This document shows positions 53,215 to 64,000 of a DNA stretch of 64,000 bases, one piece after another. A program made the position numbers and the translations under genes. Source of the DNA: Gautieria morchelliformis (Eukaryota; Basidiomycota; Agaricomycetes; Gomphales; Gomphaceae); the NCBI GenBank assembly GCA_015179125.1, contig WHVA01000232.1, positions 62,001-126,000 of the forward strand, in the 5' to 3' direction. Every line of letters starts with the position of its first letter. The stretch's first letter is position 1. Below the pieces are notes generated by a model that searched no databases, was not told where the DNA came from, and was given only the letters and a program-made list of their open reading frames with translations.

Positions 53215-54390
53215 ATTTCTCCTATGTCTCATGTCCCCTACCTCACATGTAGTCTGTCCTTGCCTGTAGTGTGTCATCACACTTTATCTGTCCTCACACG
53301 TATTGCATCCTCAAATGTAGCATGTCCTCACATGTGGCATGTCCCCACACGTAGTGTGTCCCCAAGTATAGTGTGCGTAGTGTGTCTCCACATGTAGCAT
53401 GTCTCCATATGTAGTGTGTCCCACATGCATAACATGTCCCCAAATGTAGCATGTCCCCAAAGGTAGCATGTCCCTAAATTATAGCATGTGTGTTCCCCAT
53501 GCATAGCGTGTCCACATGTGTAGCATGTCCCTACATGTAGTGTGTGTAGCATCTCCCTCAAGTATAGTGTGCAAAGTGTGTCCCCAATGCATAACATGTC
53601 CCCCAAGTATAGTGTGCATAGCATGTCCTTTGTTTGTAGGGTGTCCCCCAAGTATAGCATGTGTAGAATGTCCCTTGTTTGTAGTGTTTTCCCCTGTAGT
53701 GTGTCCCTTGTTTGTACTGTGTCCCCCAAGCATAGTGTGTCCCCCATATAGTGTGCACATCCCCATGCATAGCATGCTCGTCACCATGTATAACATGCAT
53801 GTCTCCATGCATAACATGGGTGTCCCCAAGCATAGCGTGTGTGTCCCCATGCATAGCATGCTTGTCCCCACGCATAACATGCGTGTCCCCAAGCATAGTG
53901 TGCGTGTCCCCACGCATAACATGCATGTCTCCACGCATAACATGCGTGTCTCCATGCATAGCGTGTGTGTCCCCATGCATAGCCTGTCTGTCCCCAAGAA
54001 TAGTGTGTCCCCACATGTAGCATGCATGTCCCCATGCATAGCATACGTGTCCCCATGCATAACATGCGTGTCTCCAAGCATAGCATGCGTGTCCCCACGC
54101 ATAACATGTGTGTCCCCACGCATAGCATACATGTCCCCATGCATAACATGCGTGTCTCCAAGCATAGCATGCGTGTCCCCACGCATAGCATGCTTGTCCC
54201 CATGCATAACATGCATGTCTCCACTCATAACATGCTTGTCCCCATGCATAACATGTGTGTCTCCACACATAGCATGCGTGTCCCCATGCATAACATGCGT
54301 GTCTCCACGCATAACATATGTGTCTCCATGCATAGCATGCCTGTCCCCATGCATAGCATGTCCCAATGGCATGTGTAGCATATACCCAAG
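53215..54390. repeat. 21-base minisatellite in Helitron N1
   Basis: Same unit family as in N2 (CATAACATGCGTGTCCCCACG), regular from about 53755 to 54360. Array lengths are similar, but the order of variants differs, so the arrays have changed since duplication. Long open frames on both strands are explained by the 21-base period. Confidence 0.9.
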
Positions 54391-54409
54391 GGCCTCAAAG
54401 TGAAGCAAG

Positions 54410-55060
54410 CAGAGGCTGTTACTACTTATTAACTTTTAGCAAGCTCAGGGACATGTATCAATATCTATTTTGTGACATATACAGACATAAATAACATAGT
54501 CAAGGAAACCATATTTAAGCAGCTGCTGTCATTAATTTTTAGCAAAGTCAGGATTATCTATTTTTTGAAAAAATGTCAAGAAAATGTCCAGTACATGTAA
54601 GCTGAAGCTGTTATTAATTTTAGCAAAGTTAGGGTTATCTATTTTTTGAAAATGTCAAAAAAATGCACTGTACATTTAAGCTGGAGCTGTTGTCAATTTT
54701 CACAAAGTCAGCATAATTTATTGATATCTATTTGCGAAAAAATGTCAAAAAAGTACAGTACATTGAAGCAGAAGCTGTTATTAATGCCCAGCCAAAGCCA
54801 GAGAAGCCCAGGGACTGAGAGAGAAACCCAGAGCCATAGTAAGCCAGCCACCGGTATAGGTAAGCAGCTTACAGTCAATAAAACAGTAAAACAAACCACA
54901 TTTAAAAGCAGAACCTATTGTCATTAATTTTAGAGGAACTTATTGATGTCTATTTTCGAAAAAAACCTGAAAAATATAGATATTACACTACAATTTTTTC
55001 ACCAGTCTGGGGATGTTATTTAAATCTATTTTCGAAAAAAATTCAGAAAAATATAAAGCA
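54410..55060. repeat. Degenerate tandem repeat of about 100 bases in N1
   Basis: Counterpart of the N2 block at 50795-51420, with closely similar words (GCAGCTGCTGTCATTAATTT; AAAATGTCAAAAAAATGCAC). No coding signal. The stretch up to 55150 also contains TGAAAAAAAAAAAGGAACCA, shared with N2. Confidence 0.65.
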
Positions 55061-55671
55061 CATGTGACAATACAATATAATGAAAAAAAAAAAGGAACCA
55101 ATGAAATTACAAACACAAATAAAATAAAATACATGGCAATGCATTAAAAAAGAGATATTACCTACCAATAGAAATCCAGCCAAGCCAATAGATAGCCAGC
55201 CAAGCCAAGCAAAAGATAGCTAGCCTGCCAAAGCAATAGACAGCCAGCCAGCTAAAGGAGGAGACACCATAGAGAGCAGAGAGCAGAGAGCAGACAGCAG
55301 ACAGAGCAGAGCAGACAGCGAACAGAGCAGACAGCAGCGAGAGGAATTGCCGGTGGGCAGATTCCTGCGGTTCCATCCTTACCGTTCTGCCTTTATACCG
55401 TGCGCGCGCGTCGTGCACGGACCACACGCGAACGGGTCACGTGACTGCTGCGCAGCGTTCTTGAGCGCTGGAGCCCGCAGATCAGCGTGAACCGCCAGGG
55501 GTTCGCGGCTGCGCCGCTCGCGCTCCAGGTTCACGCCGGTCTGCCAGTCATGTGACCGCTGCGCAGCGTTGGTGCTCGCGGCTGCGCCGCTCGCCGCTGA
55601 CATAACTTTTACATAATATTATTTGTCAGCGGTGCGCCCACAACCCACCGAGGCGCTTTCATATAGTGTAA

Positions 55672-58264
55672 CTAGGTGGGTACCCGCGCTTCGCGCGGGG
55701 GTGTAGGTCAAATGCATCGGTAAGGTCAAGTGCATTGGGGAAAATAAAAGTAACCAATTTGCATCAAGTAAAATCAAGTAACACACATAAACCATATGAA
55801 GAGAAGTGGATATAAAAAAATCAAGGAGCTCTAAGTAATACATCTTTATATACAATGTTGGTTGTGTCCAAACCCTCCTCAAGCAAGACCTTCACTCTGT
55901 TCCAGTTGGTCCCTCTTGATACACCAACATACAACTGACCATGTCCAAACACTGGATATCTCAGGTCCAGCCCAACCGTACCCAAAGACTGTCCCTGAGA
56001 CTTGTTGATAGTCATTGCAAATGCCAAACGCACTGGAAACTGCCTCCTTTTCAGCACAAATGGCAACTCTCCCTCTGATGGCTTAATGATGATCCTGGGG
56101 ATGAAAGCAATATTTCCTGCACATGGACCTGAGATGATCCTGACCTCCAACACTCTAATGCTTATCCTCACCAACCGCAACCTTGTCCCATTGCATAGTC
56201 CTTGCTTCTGATCCAAATTGCGCAACAGCATCAGAGGCACTCCAGGCTTGACTTCCAAGCGAGCAGGAGGAAGACAGCCCATCTCTATGGAATTCAGATA
56301 CTCCACAGGATAACGATCTGCATCGTCAGACTCTTCAATGGAATTTGCACAGTGCAAGACCTGAGCATCACCTGGAAACTCCCTAAACACCATGGAATTG
56401 ATCTCATTGACCTCAGTGTTTCTGGCACAGAGGATGGCACGCTCCAAAAAGTAATTGTCCTGGGCAGGGACATGATTGCCAATGCCAGGGTATATTTCCT
56501 GGATCAGATCTTCAATTCCAGGGCCACAAACCATGTGAGGAGGCAGTGAGAACGTATGATCTAGTGGGAGATCCTTTCCCTGGCCCACATTCTGCAGCCA
56601 TTCTGCAAACCTGGCTCTGTCAGGGTCATTTCTCACCCGCATGTTCTCTGTCAGATGGAGGACATTGATCTTTGGCCACAGATATGACTTCTGAAGGGTA
56701 GCTCCCACGATATCCTCCTTGGAGCCTTTAGGGACAATTGGCAGAGTCTGCTGAAAGTCACCTCCAAAGGCGACTGTGATGCCACCAAAGGGTCTGTCAG
56801 GCTGGTCAAGGAAATCCCTCAGTGTCCTGTCAATGGCCTCTATGGCATGGCGATGCTGCATTGCAGCCTCATCCCAGATGAGGAGACTGGCCTGTCTCAG
56901 CATGTCAGCCTTGTCAGAGTTCTTTGTGATGAAGGAGAGAGAGCGCTCATGGACAGGAATGGGAATTCCAAGCATGCTATGAGAGGTTGTACCCTTAGTC
57001 AGGATAAGGGCAGCCATTGCAGATGAGGCTACTGCAATCACAATGAGGCTCTCTGCTCTACAGGAGTGGATTAGAGTGTTCCATGTGAATGATTTCCCAG
57101 CGCCACCTGAGCCAGTGACAAAAAACATTTGTCCATCAGGTTTCCCATGAGCATCTCTGGTCAGTGCCGACCGTAATATCTGATCATGCGCAGACCTTTG
57201 CCCCTCATTCAGCCTGGGAACCTCCTCATCAGCTATGTCCCTCTCTGCAACAGGGTCATAGTCCCTCTGCTCAGCTATGAACCTGTTTCCAATGAGGGCC
57301 TCCCACCCGCCTGCCACCCGAGGCATATCATCAAAGCTGCTCAAGGACATTCCACCCTGCTGGAGGATTTTTTCCAAGAGAAAGAGGCCAAAATCATAAA
57401 CCTGATCGTCCTGTGGATTCTGCATACCATGTCTGATTTGGAGCTGATGTCTGAGATCATCACATATGTGCTCCCTGAAGCCATCCCATAATCTGCCGGG
57501 GCCCGATGGATTGCAATGGCCAAGGATGGTGGCAAAGAGATGTCTGAGCTGAGCACCTGTTTTCATGCCACTGGCTTCCTGGAGACACAACCTCAACTCC
57601 TGATCATCATCCAGAAGTCCCCTTGCACGACAGGCCTCCTTGTAAGTAGCATATTGTATGCCATCCACCGACCTAAGCTCCTCAAAGGATCTAGCCCCCT
57701 TGACCACTGTGAGGAGAGTGCGCACAAAAAATCTCTCTCCTGATTTAGGGTTTGCAAAGTGAAGGCGACCGATGCTATAACCTCCTTGGCGTGGTGTCCA
57801 TACCTTGTCCTGTGAGTGCCAGGTAAAATGCTCAGGAAACTCCACATAGAGCAGATCACGTGCTTCAGGGTAGATATCATTGGCCTCAAAGTAAGCCATG
57901 AGCGGTGTCTTTTTCGCCTCAGCCCTAATGAGGATGTTGTCCACATCCTGGTTGGGATCAAAGATGATCGTGTGGTGGTCCTTTTCATGGACTGGCAGTG
58001 CCATGACTGCAGGCACCTGGGTGTGGATTTCCCGCTCCAGCAACCTCCAACAGGCCTCATGAGCACTGACATAGCGAGCGTCCAGGTACTGCTTAATTTC
58101 ATCCTGGGTGCGACCAAACTCCATGGTGGTCCGATCATGGCCCTTGTAGAGATACTTGTGGATATACTTGATACACCTCACATTGATGGTGAGCTCAGGG
58201 TTGATGTGACACCAGAATTTGAGCAAGAGCAGAGCAGAGTATGGCACAACCCATCTGTTGTCCA
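55672..58264 (-). mobile_element. Helitron B, autonomous type, cut by a gypsy element
   Basis: The 3' end on minus is hairpin CCCGCGC-GAA-GCGCGGG (55683-55699) followed by 11 bases and CTAG at 55672-55675, with T next. The Rep-helicase frame fills the rest and is interrupted at 58264 by the LTR of a gypsy element. The 5' half lies beyond that element, outside the window. Confidence 0.85.
55821..58263 (-). pseudogene. Helitron B Rep-helicase, N-terminus removed by insertion
   Basis: An uninterrupted frame of 814 codons runs from the gypsy junction to the stop at 55821. It begins inside the Rep domain (KYIHKYLYKGHDRTT with the tyrosine pair) and lacks the HUH motif, which lies upstream in relatives. 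A region conserved in Helitron A follows (YVEFPEHFTWHSQDKVWTPR; VYDFGLFLLEKILQQGG), then the PIF1-like helicase: Walker A GSGGAGKSFTWN, LLIWDEAAMQHRHA, GGDFQQTLPIVPKG, LTENMRV, and INKSQGQSLGTVGLDLRYPV with VGVSRGTNWNRV. No stop or shift was found, so the copy was intact until the gypsy insertion. The first ATG at 58263 is not the native start. Confidence 0.88.
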
Positions 58265-58847
58265 TGTAAGGACCCGGCCTTTGGCTGGCTACTTACCGGT
58301 AGAACCTTCTTCCGAGCCCCAAGCCTTGTGATATCCGTGCCCGAGTACATATGATACTTATCCGCGCCCGAGCCCGAGCCCGAGCTTGAACTCATATCCG
58401 ACCTTGATCCCATGCCCGTATTCCCCTTAGTTACTGATTCCGCTCCATCACGCATCATTCGTATATTACCTCGCCCTGACCTCGGTCTCCTGACCTCGCC
58501 CTGACCTCCACTAATCTGTTCGCCCCTGACTTGCACCTCGTCCGTATATAACCCCCTTGTATGCATTCCTACTCCTCAGTCTGAAAATCAACTATCGTGT
58601 CCCTTCGATCCCTAGCTAGTTTCTACGCCTCGCCTCTTAAGCTAGAACCTCGCCTCTTATTCGTTTACCTCCGAAGTTGGGACTCGTGCGTAGGGTCGGC
58701 GCAGCACATAAGCTGAAGCCAAGTCCCTCTCCGACTTCCCCATCCAAACCTCGCCCTGTAACCTCGGACCTTGACTCGGGTTCCGTCCCCGACCTCGGTC
58801 AACCTTACGACGGATCGTATCGTAACAGTATTTTCAGACTGCTTACA
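58265..58847 (+). repeat. 5' LTR of the gypsy element
   Basis: It begins TGTAAGGACC and ends ACTGCTTACA,giving the inverted ends TGTAAG/CTTACA, 583 bases. A TATA-like TATATAA lies at about 58551, so transcription should begin in the following bases. The LTR is rich in CCCGAGCCCGAG and CCTCGCCCTGACCTC words. The gag ATG follows at 58871. Confidence 0.75.
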
Positions 58848-58870
58848 CCCTACGTATCCCTTTTTTCACG

Positions 58871-60089
58871 ATGTCCATGATAACTCGTTCTCGCACCCTT
58901 CGGGGTATCTCAGAACAGCGACGTTTCTCGGAAGCCCCCGATGACTCACCCCCGTCCCCGGGGATACCCCTCGCAGACCCCGCCGAGCCTAGTAACAAAG
59001 GCAAAGGTAGGGCTAACCTCGGTGACCCTTCAGGTGATCCAGGTGATGGCTCTAGAAGTTCTGACAACGATCGGGACCTCCCCAACCTTCCGCCCGAGGA
59101 CCTCGGTGACCTCGAGGACAACGAGCTTATGCGTCGAGTGTTCATCAAACTCGCGAAACCTCGCGAATCCGAAGCACGAGCCAAGGTCAAGGAACCGGAT
59201 AGTTATGACGGTACTGACCAAGCCAAGCTTCGCACTTTCTTCCTTCAATGTGTACTCAACTTCAGAGATCGCCCCACCGCGTTCAAGACTGGGGCCTCAA
59301 AGGTGCAGTATGCTATTTCTTACCTGTCCGGCTCGGCTCTGCAATATTTCGAGCCGGCGATCCTCGGCGAAGTCCAACCCGAGCCAGATTGGCTCGAGGA
59401 CTGGGACAGCTTCAAGGCCGAGCTCGAGCTTAACTTCGGCCCATACGACAACGCGGCCCAAGCCGAGATTGACCTCGAGAAGATCGTTATGAAAGAGCAC
59501 CACAAGGCCGCGCGATTCTTTATCGATTTCGCCCGAGCTTCGACTCGGACTCAGTGGAACGACGCGGCCCTCCGACACTTTGCCTATAAGGGCTTGGCCA
59601 AACGAATCAAGGACGACTTACTTCACTTCCCTCGATTCCGCAGCCTCGCCGAGCTTAGGAACTTCGCGCTGGAATGCGATAGCCGTTACTGGGAGCGAAA
59701 GGAATACGACGCCATGATCAATGGTCGTAGCTCCCAGCCTGCACGCACCCCTAATCAGTCCAGTAGCAATGCCACTAACAACCACCAGCCTTCCAGTGGT
59801 TCCAATAACAATAAGAACCGCAACAAGACTAACAACAGTGGCAAGGGTTCCAACAACAACAACTCTTCGAACAACAAGAGCCAGCAAACTCGGGAAGGAT
59901 GGCAAACTGCTTCCCGAGGAGCGCCAACGTCGGGTCGACCAAGGCCTTTGTCTGCTTTGCGGCACCAAAGGTCACGTCGTCAAGGACTGCCCGAAGAACA
60001 AGTCTACCAATAGTAGCGGTTCTAAAGGTCGGGCAACGAAGACCCCTAACGAGGGGACTTCGGCCTCCATTACGGAGGTGAAAAAATAG
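58871..60089 (+). CDS. Gypsy Gag with CCHC knuckle, one frameshift
   Basis: The frame opens at ATG 58871 (MSMITRSRTLRG). A Gag core follows: KEPDSYDGTDQAKLRTFFLQ, YAISYLSGSALQYFEP, WDSFKAELELNFGPYD and LRHFAYKGLAKRIKDDL. It then has an Asn/Ser-rich linker. Near 59890 a frame change is needed to enter LLPEERQRRVDQGLCLLCGT and the knuckle CLLCGTKGHVVKDC. Gag forms the particle that packages element RNA. The stop is at 60087-60089. In related elements Gag and Pol are often one frame, and the missing frame here may be a sequence error. Confidence 0.85.
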
Positions 60090-60138
60090 GTAGCAACCTC
60101 GAACCACACGATCCGAGGATTGCGGTAACCTCACCCGT

Positions 60139-63100
60139 GTGCTCAGACTCAGCGCCGCTTCTCATTCATTGTCCAAAGATTCCCTTAATGTAGATCTAAC
60201 CTCGCCTTCGCTTCCCAACGTCGCTTTTGTTGCATTAGTTGACTGCGGGTCCTCAGACTGTTTTATTGAATCCAGATTTGTCCAGAAGTACTCCATGCCT
60301 GCTTATCCTGTCTCTCCTATACCCTTGAAACTATTTGACGGTAGTACTAACACTACCATTACCCAAGCTCTAGACCTTTGCATTTGCTTTCCGACTGGCG
60401 AACAACAATGGGTTACCTTCTACGTAACCTCGCTCGACTCGAGTTGCTCGATGGTACTTGGCCACAACTGGCTCACCCGCTACAATCCGTCGATTGACTG
60501 GGTATTGGGCAGTATTATTTCAAGACCATCGACCTAACAACGACTCCAGCGACCCCGGCGACGTCAGCCCGCTAGCTTCGGCTACGACTTCGACCTCGCC
60601 TACGGCATCTTCGCCACCGCCTCCGACCTCGCTTCCGAATTGCAAGCACCCCTCGTTTCCCTAATCAATGCACCCGCTTTCATGCGCGCATCTAGATTGG
60701 AAGGGTCCGAAGTGTTTCAGCTCAATTTGGCTTCGCCTGAGCTCCTCGCCAGAGGGGCAACATCGGGAGGAAGCTCTTCCGAGCTTCCTGAGAACGTTAA
60801 GAAACATGTTCCCGAAGTATATCACGAATTTGCAGATGTGTTCAGCAAAGCACGCGCTGACACTCTAGCTCCCCACCGACCTCACGATATCAAAATCAAC
60901 CTCGAAGAAGGGACCTCGCCACCTATCGGTCCCATCTACTCTCTCTCAGCTTCCGAACTCAAAGCACTTCGCGAGTTCATCGACGAGCATTTAAACATCG
61001 GTTTCATCCGACCTTCACGCTCGCCTCATGGTGCACCGGTATTGTTCGTTCGCAAAAAAGATGGCTCACTTCGGTTGTGTGTCGACTTCCGAGGTTTGAA
61101 CAAAATCTCAAAAAAGATCGGTATCCATTGCCATTGATTGCTGACTTACTTGATGCTCCAAAGAATGCTCGCATCTATACGAAAATTGACCTTCGTCACG
61201 CTTACCACCTCGTACGGGTGGCCGAGGGTGACGAATGGAAGACCGCCTTCAGGACTCGCTATGGGTCTTTCGAATGGTTGGTCATGCCATTTGGTCTCAC
61301 TAATGGCCCTGCTGCCTTCCAGAGATTCATGAACGAGGTGTTCGCCGACCTTTTGGACGTTTGTGTGGTGGTATACTTGGATGACATTCTAATCTACTCC
61401 AGTGACCCCTCCAAACATGTTGAACATGTCAAGGAAGTCTTGCGACGACTACGACTCAACAACCTCTTCGCCAAAGAAGACAAATGCGAGTTCCATCGCG
61501 ACTCGGTTGAATTCCTCGGCTACATACTCTCTCCCGAGGGCCTCACTATGGCAGATGACAAAGTAAAGGTCATTCAAGACTGGCCTGAACCTCGCAAAGT
61601 TCGCGACATCCAATCCTTCCTCGGCTTCGCCAACTTCTACCGACGTTTCATTCACAACTACTCCGACATCACCATTCCTCTCACCCGACTTACCCGCAAG
61701 GGTACCCCTTGGAATTTTTCCGAGGATTGTCGACGGCTTTCAACCTGTTGAAGAGGGCGTTCACTACCGCCCCTATCCTTACTCACTGGATTCCTGACCT
61801 TCCACTGATCGTAGAGACTGATGCATCAGATTATGCCTTAGCGGCAATCTTATCACTACGAACCTCGGAAGGCGAACTTCATCCCGTCGCTTTCCACTCC
61901 CGCACATTCACCTCTACCGAGCTCAACTACGATGTTCACGACAAGGAGCTCCTCGCCATTTTTGAAGCTTTCAACGCTGGCGACACTACCTAGAGGGCTC
62001 AGGCAACCAGTTGACGTTATCACCGATCACAAGAACCTCGAATACTTTTCAACTACGAAGCTCTTGACCCGTCGACAAGCTCGGTGGTCGGAATACCTTT
62101 CCCAGTTCAACCTCGCCATACGCTTCCGACCTGGTCGCCTCGGAACGAAGCCTGACTCTCTCACTAGACGATGGGACGTCTACCTTAAAGAGGGGAATAG
62201 CGACTATGCCACCATAAACCCGCAGAACCTACGGCCAGTGTTTACTCAGCACCAGCTGGCATCGTCCCTTAGAGCTACTAACCTCGCTCCCATCGTACTC
62301 CGAGCCGCTTCACTGCTTGATACCGAGCAGATCCGAGCTGACATACTAGCGAACCTCCCTCGGACCCCATAGCCAAGTCGCACCTCGGCTTGGTTAATGA
62401 CCCGAGGTGGACCACAGACCCCGAGGGTTTCCTCAAACTTGACAACCGAACCTATGTTCCAGCGGCCCAAGACCTTCGACTTCGCATCCTGCAATACAAG
62501 CACGATCACATTCTCTCGGGACACTTCGGGGTCAACAAGACCTTGGAGCTGATCCGACGAGACTATACTTGGCCAGGGATTAGATCCTTTGTCAAGGAGT
62601 ATTGCAAGACGTGTACCACTTGTATGCGAAGCAAGCCGCAACGTCACAAACCCTATGGTCTCCTCAAGCAACTTCCTGTTCCCGAGAAACCTTGGAATTC
62701 CATCTCTATGGATTTCATTGAGCAACTCCCCCTTCATCCGAGTTCACCTCCATCCTAGTGATTGTTGACCGCTTCACTAAGCAGGTTATCTTCATTCCAA
62801 CCACAGACAAGATAACCTCGCAAGAGCTCGCTCACCTCTTCGTTCTTCATGTCTTTTCAAAGCATGGAGTCCCCTCGCACGTCACCTCGGACAGGGGTTC
62901 CGAGTTTGTTTCGCACTTCTGGCGTTCCTAGGGAAAGCTTTGGACATGCGGTTGCATTTCACCTCGGGATATCATCCCGAGGGTGACGGTCAGACCGAGC
63001 GTGCTAACCAAACTTTGGAACAGTACCTCAGGATCTATTGCAACTATCAGCAGTCCAATTGGGCTTCGCTCCTTCCCCTAGCCGAGTTCGCCTACAACAA

Positions 63101-63776
63101 CGCGCCTAGCGCAACCACCGGCGTCTCCCCATTCTTTGCCAATAAAGGCTACCATCCGAACCTCGCAGTTCACCCCGAGCGCGACCTCGCCTCGGCACGA
63201 GCCCGAGACTTCGTGGTTGACCTGGACGAGCTTCACCAAGAACTTCGCCGCGCCATCCTCGAGGCTCAGAAAACTTACCAAGCCTCGGCCGATGTTCGTC
63301 GCAAGCCCGCTCCTGATTTCCAAGTAGGATCCCTCGCCTTTGTAAAGGCACAGTACTTTCGAACAACTCGGCCTACCAAGAAGCTCGCCGAGAAGTTCTT
63401 GGGTCCTTTTGAAATCATTTCCCGAGCGGGTACTCACTCCTTCACCCTTCGACTTCCAGAACACATGCATTCAGTCCATCCGGTCTTCCACGTATCTATG
63501 CTCGAACCAGCCTCGCCCAACACCATACCAAACCGAGTTCAGCCGCCTCCGCCCCCAGTCGTTATCGACGGCGAACCCGAGTTCGAGGTTTCCGAAATCC
63601 TCGACTCGAAGATCGATAATAGACGCAAGAGCTGCAAATTACTCTACCTTGTTAGGTGGACTGGTTACGAAGGTACCGACGAAGAAACCTCGTGGATCCT
63701 CGCTTCCGAGCTTGATCATGCCTCGGAGCTGGTCACGGATTTCCATGACTCTTACCCGGGCAAGCCCGGCCCTTGA
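60139..63776 (+). pseudogene. Gypsy Pol: protease, RT, RNase H, integrase, chromodomain; several frameshifts
   Basis: Protease: VALVDCGSSDCFIESRFV (a DCG where DSG or DTG is usual). Reverse transcriptase: [48 protein letters not shown] and the catalytic [11 protein letters not shown]. RNase [18 protein letters not shown], then [15 protein letters not shown]. Integrase: zinc-binding HDHILSGHFG with CKTCTTCMRSK, core MDFIEQLP, TSDRGSEFV and GQTERANQTLEQYLR. GPY/F-like region: KKLAEKFLGPFEIISRAG. Chromodomain: FEVSEILDSKID, LYLVRWTGYEGTDEETSWI. Frame breaks near 60525, 61112, 61728, 61968, 62013, 62362, 62733 and 62928 are each explained by one missing base, mostly in homopolymers. The chromodomain would steer integration to marked chromatin, by family knowledge. 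Confidence 0.85.
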
Positions 63777-64000
63777 CTGCTCTATGATCGTTTTCCCTGT
63801 TAATCCCCATGACCCCGGTAGTTAGATAACAAAAACCCTTCAAAACAAAAATCGATAAAATCCAAGAAAATCTATTATTCCATTTACTAGTTATTCCACC
63901 ATCCTCATATCCTCTCCCTCGCTCTCCTCGCTCCCCTCGCCTGACTCCTCCTCATTACTGCTACTACTTCGCTCCACCAGACCCCCATGTCCCCCATAAT
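63777..64000 (+). other. Gypsy sequence after pol, no gene
   Basis: AT-rich then CT-rich sequence (CCTCGCTCTCCTCGCTCCCC) after the pol stop. No LTR start is visible, so the 3' LTR lies further on. Confidence 0.5.

Larger units (their letters stand above)
52078..55671 (-). mobile_element. Helitron N1, non-autonomous, 3.6 kb
   Basis: On minus it starts near 55671 (TTACACTATATGAAAGCGCC) and ends with hairpin CCCGCGC-GAA-GTGCGGG and CTAG at 52078-52081. The internal order equals that of N2: solo LTR, minisatellite, degenerate block, AGCAGACAG stretch, GC-rich palindromes (GCGGCTGCGCCGC) and CATAATATTATTTGTCAGCG near the 5' end. It has an extra duplication near its 3' end (LTR start present at 52239 and again at 52557). 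Confidence 0.75.
58265..64000 (+). mobile_element. Ty3/gypsy chromovirus, 3' end outside the window
   Basis: A 5' LTR (58265-58847) is followed after 23 bases by gag, then protease, reverse transcriptase, RNase H, integrase and a chromodomain, the order of chromoviruses. It inserted into the helicase gene of Helitron B; GTCCA at 58260-58264 is the expected left target duplication. The 3' LTR is not seen by 64000. Several single-base losses break the frame, mostly in homopolymers, while no CGA-to-TGA stops occur, so it is the youngest large element here. Confidence 0.88.

Overview
The window looks like a transposon-rich accessory region of a filamentous basidiomycete, most likely an agaricomycete. 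The reasons are short introns of about 47-63 bases with GT-AG borders (one GC-AG), a C2-like/NACHT/WD40 STAND receptor, two-gene PIF/Harbinger elements, Tad/I-type LINEs, chromodomain Ty3/gypsy elements and Helitrons with CTAG ends and a 3' hairpin. Nothing bacterial is present. Almost no housekeeping coding sequence is recognisable. The species cannot be named from the sequence alone.

Layout. 1-3.1 kb: GC-rich gene remnants of unknown function. 3.1-8.0 kb (minus): a seven-exon NLR-like gene with 14 nearly identical WD40 repeats. 8.38-11.35 kb: a PIF/Harbinger transposon, complete from TIR to TIR with a TAA target duplication. 12.2-12.5 kb: a TA-flanked MITE. 12.5-17 kb: decayed GC-rich sequence and a minisatellite. 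17.1-19.3 kb (minus): the remnant of a second STAND gene followed by a hAT transposase remnant. 20.3-23.0 kb: a second Harbinger gene pair. 23.2-24.0 kb: another hAT remnant. 24.2-36.3 kb: one LINE of about 5.2 kb split by four insertions with 5-base target duplications, one of which carries a further nested element. 36.3-42 kb: further hAT, LTR, gypsy and LINE remnants, including a 1.25-kb element with a 9-base target duplication. 42.2-58.3 kb: four Helitron units on the minus strand, joined head to tail. 58.3-64 kb: a chromovirus-type gypsy element that interrupts the last Helitron and runs off the window.

Three patterns tie the region together. First, older transposon genes carry repeated CGA-to-TGA, Arg-to-Cys or Arg-to-His changes, and one catalytic Asp-to-Asn change; all are CpG transitions, so they look like methylation-linked or RIP-like decay. 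Second, the gypsy element carries about nine one-base losses, mostly in homopolymers, and no such stops; it looks young, and the shifts may be sequencing errors. Third, insertions repeatedly land inside older insertions, and the target duplications allow the order of events to be read. The most distinctive structures are the head-to-tail Helitron array, whose two middle units carry a 21-base minisatellite and a shared solo LTR, and an 11-base inverted repeat at both breakpoints of an inversion inside the first Helitron gene.
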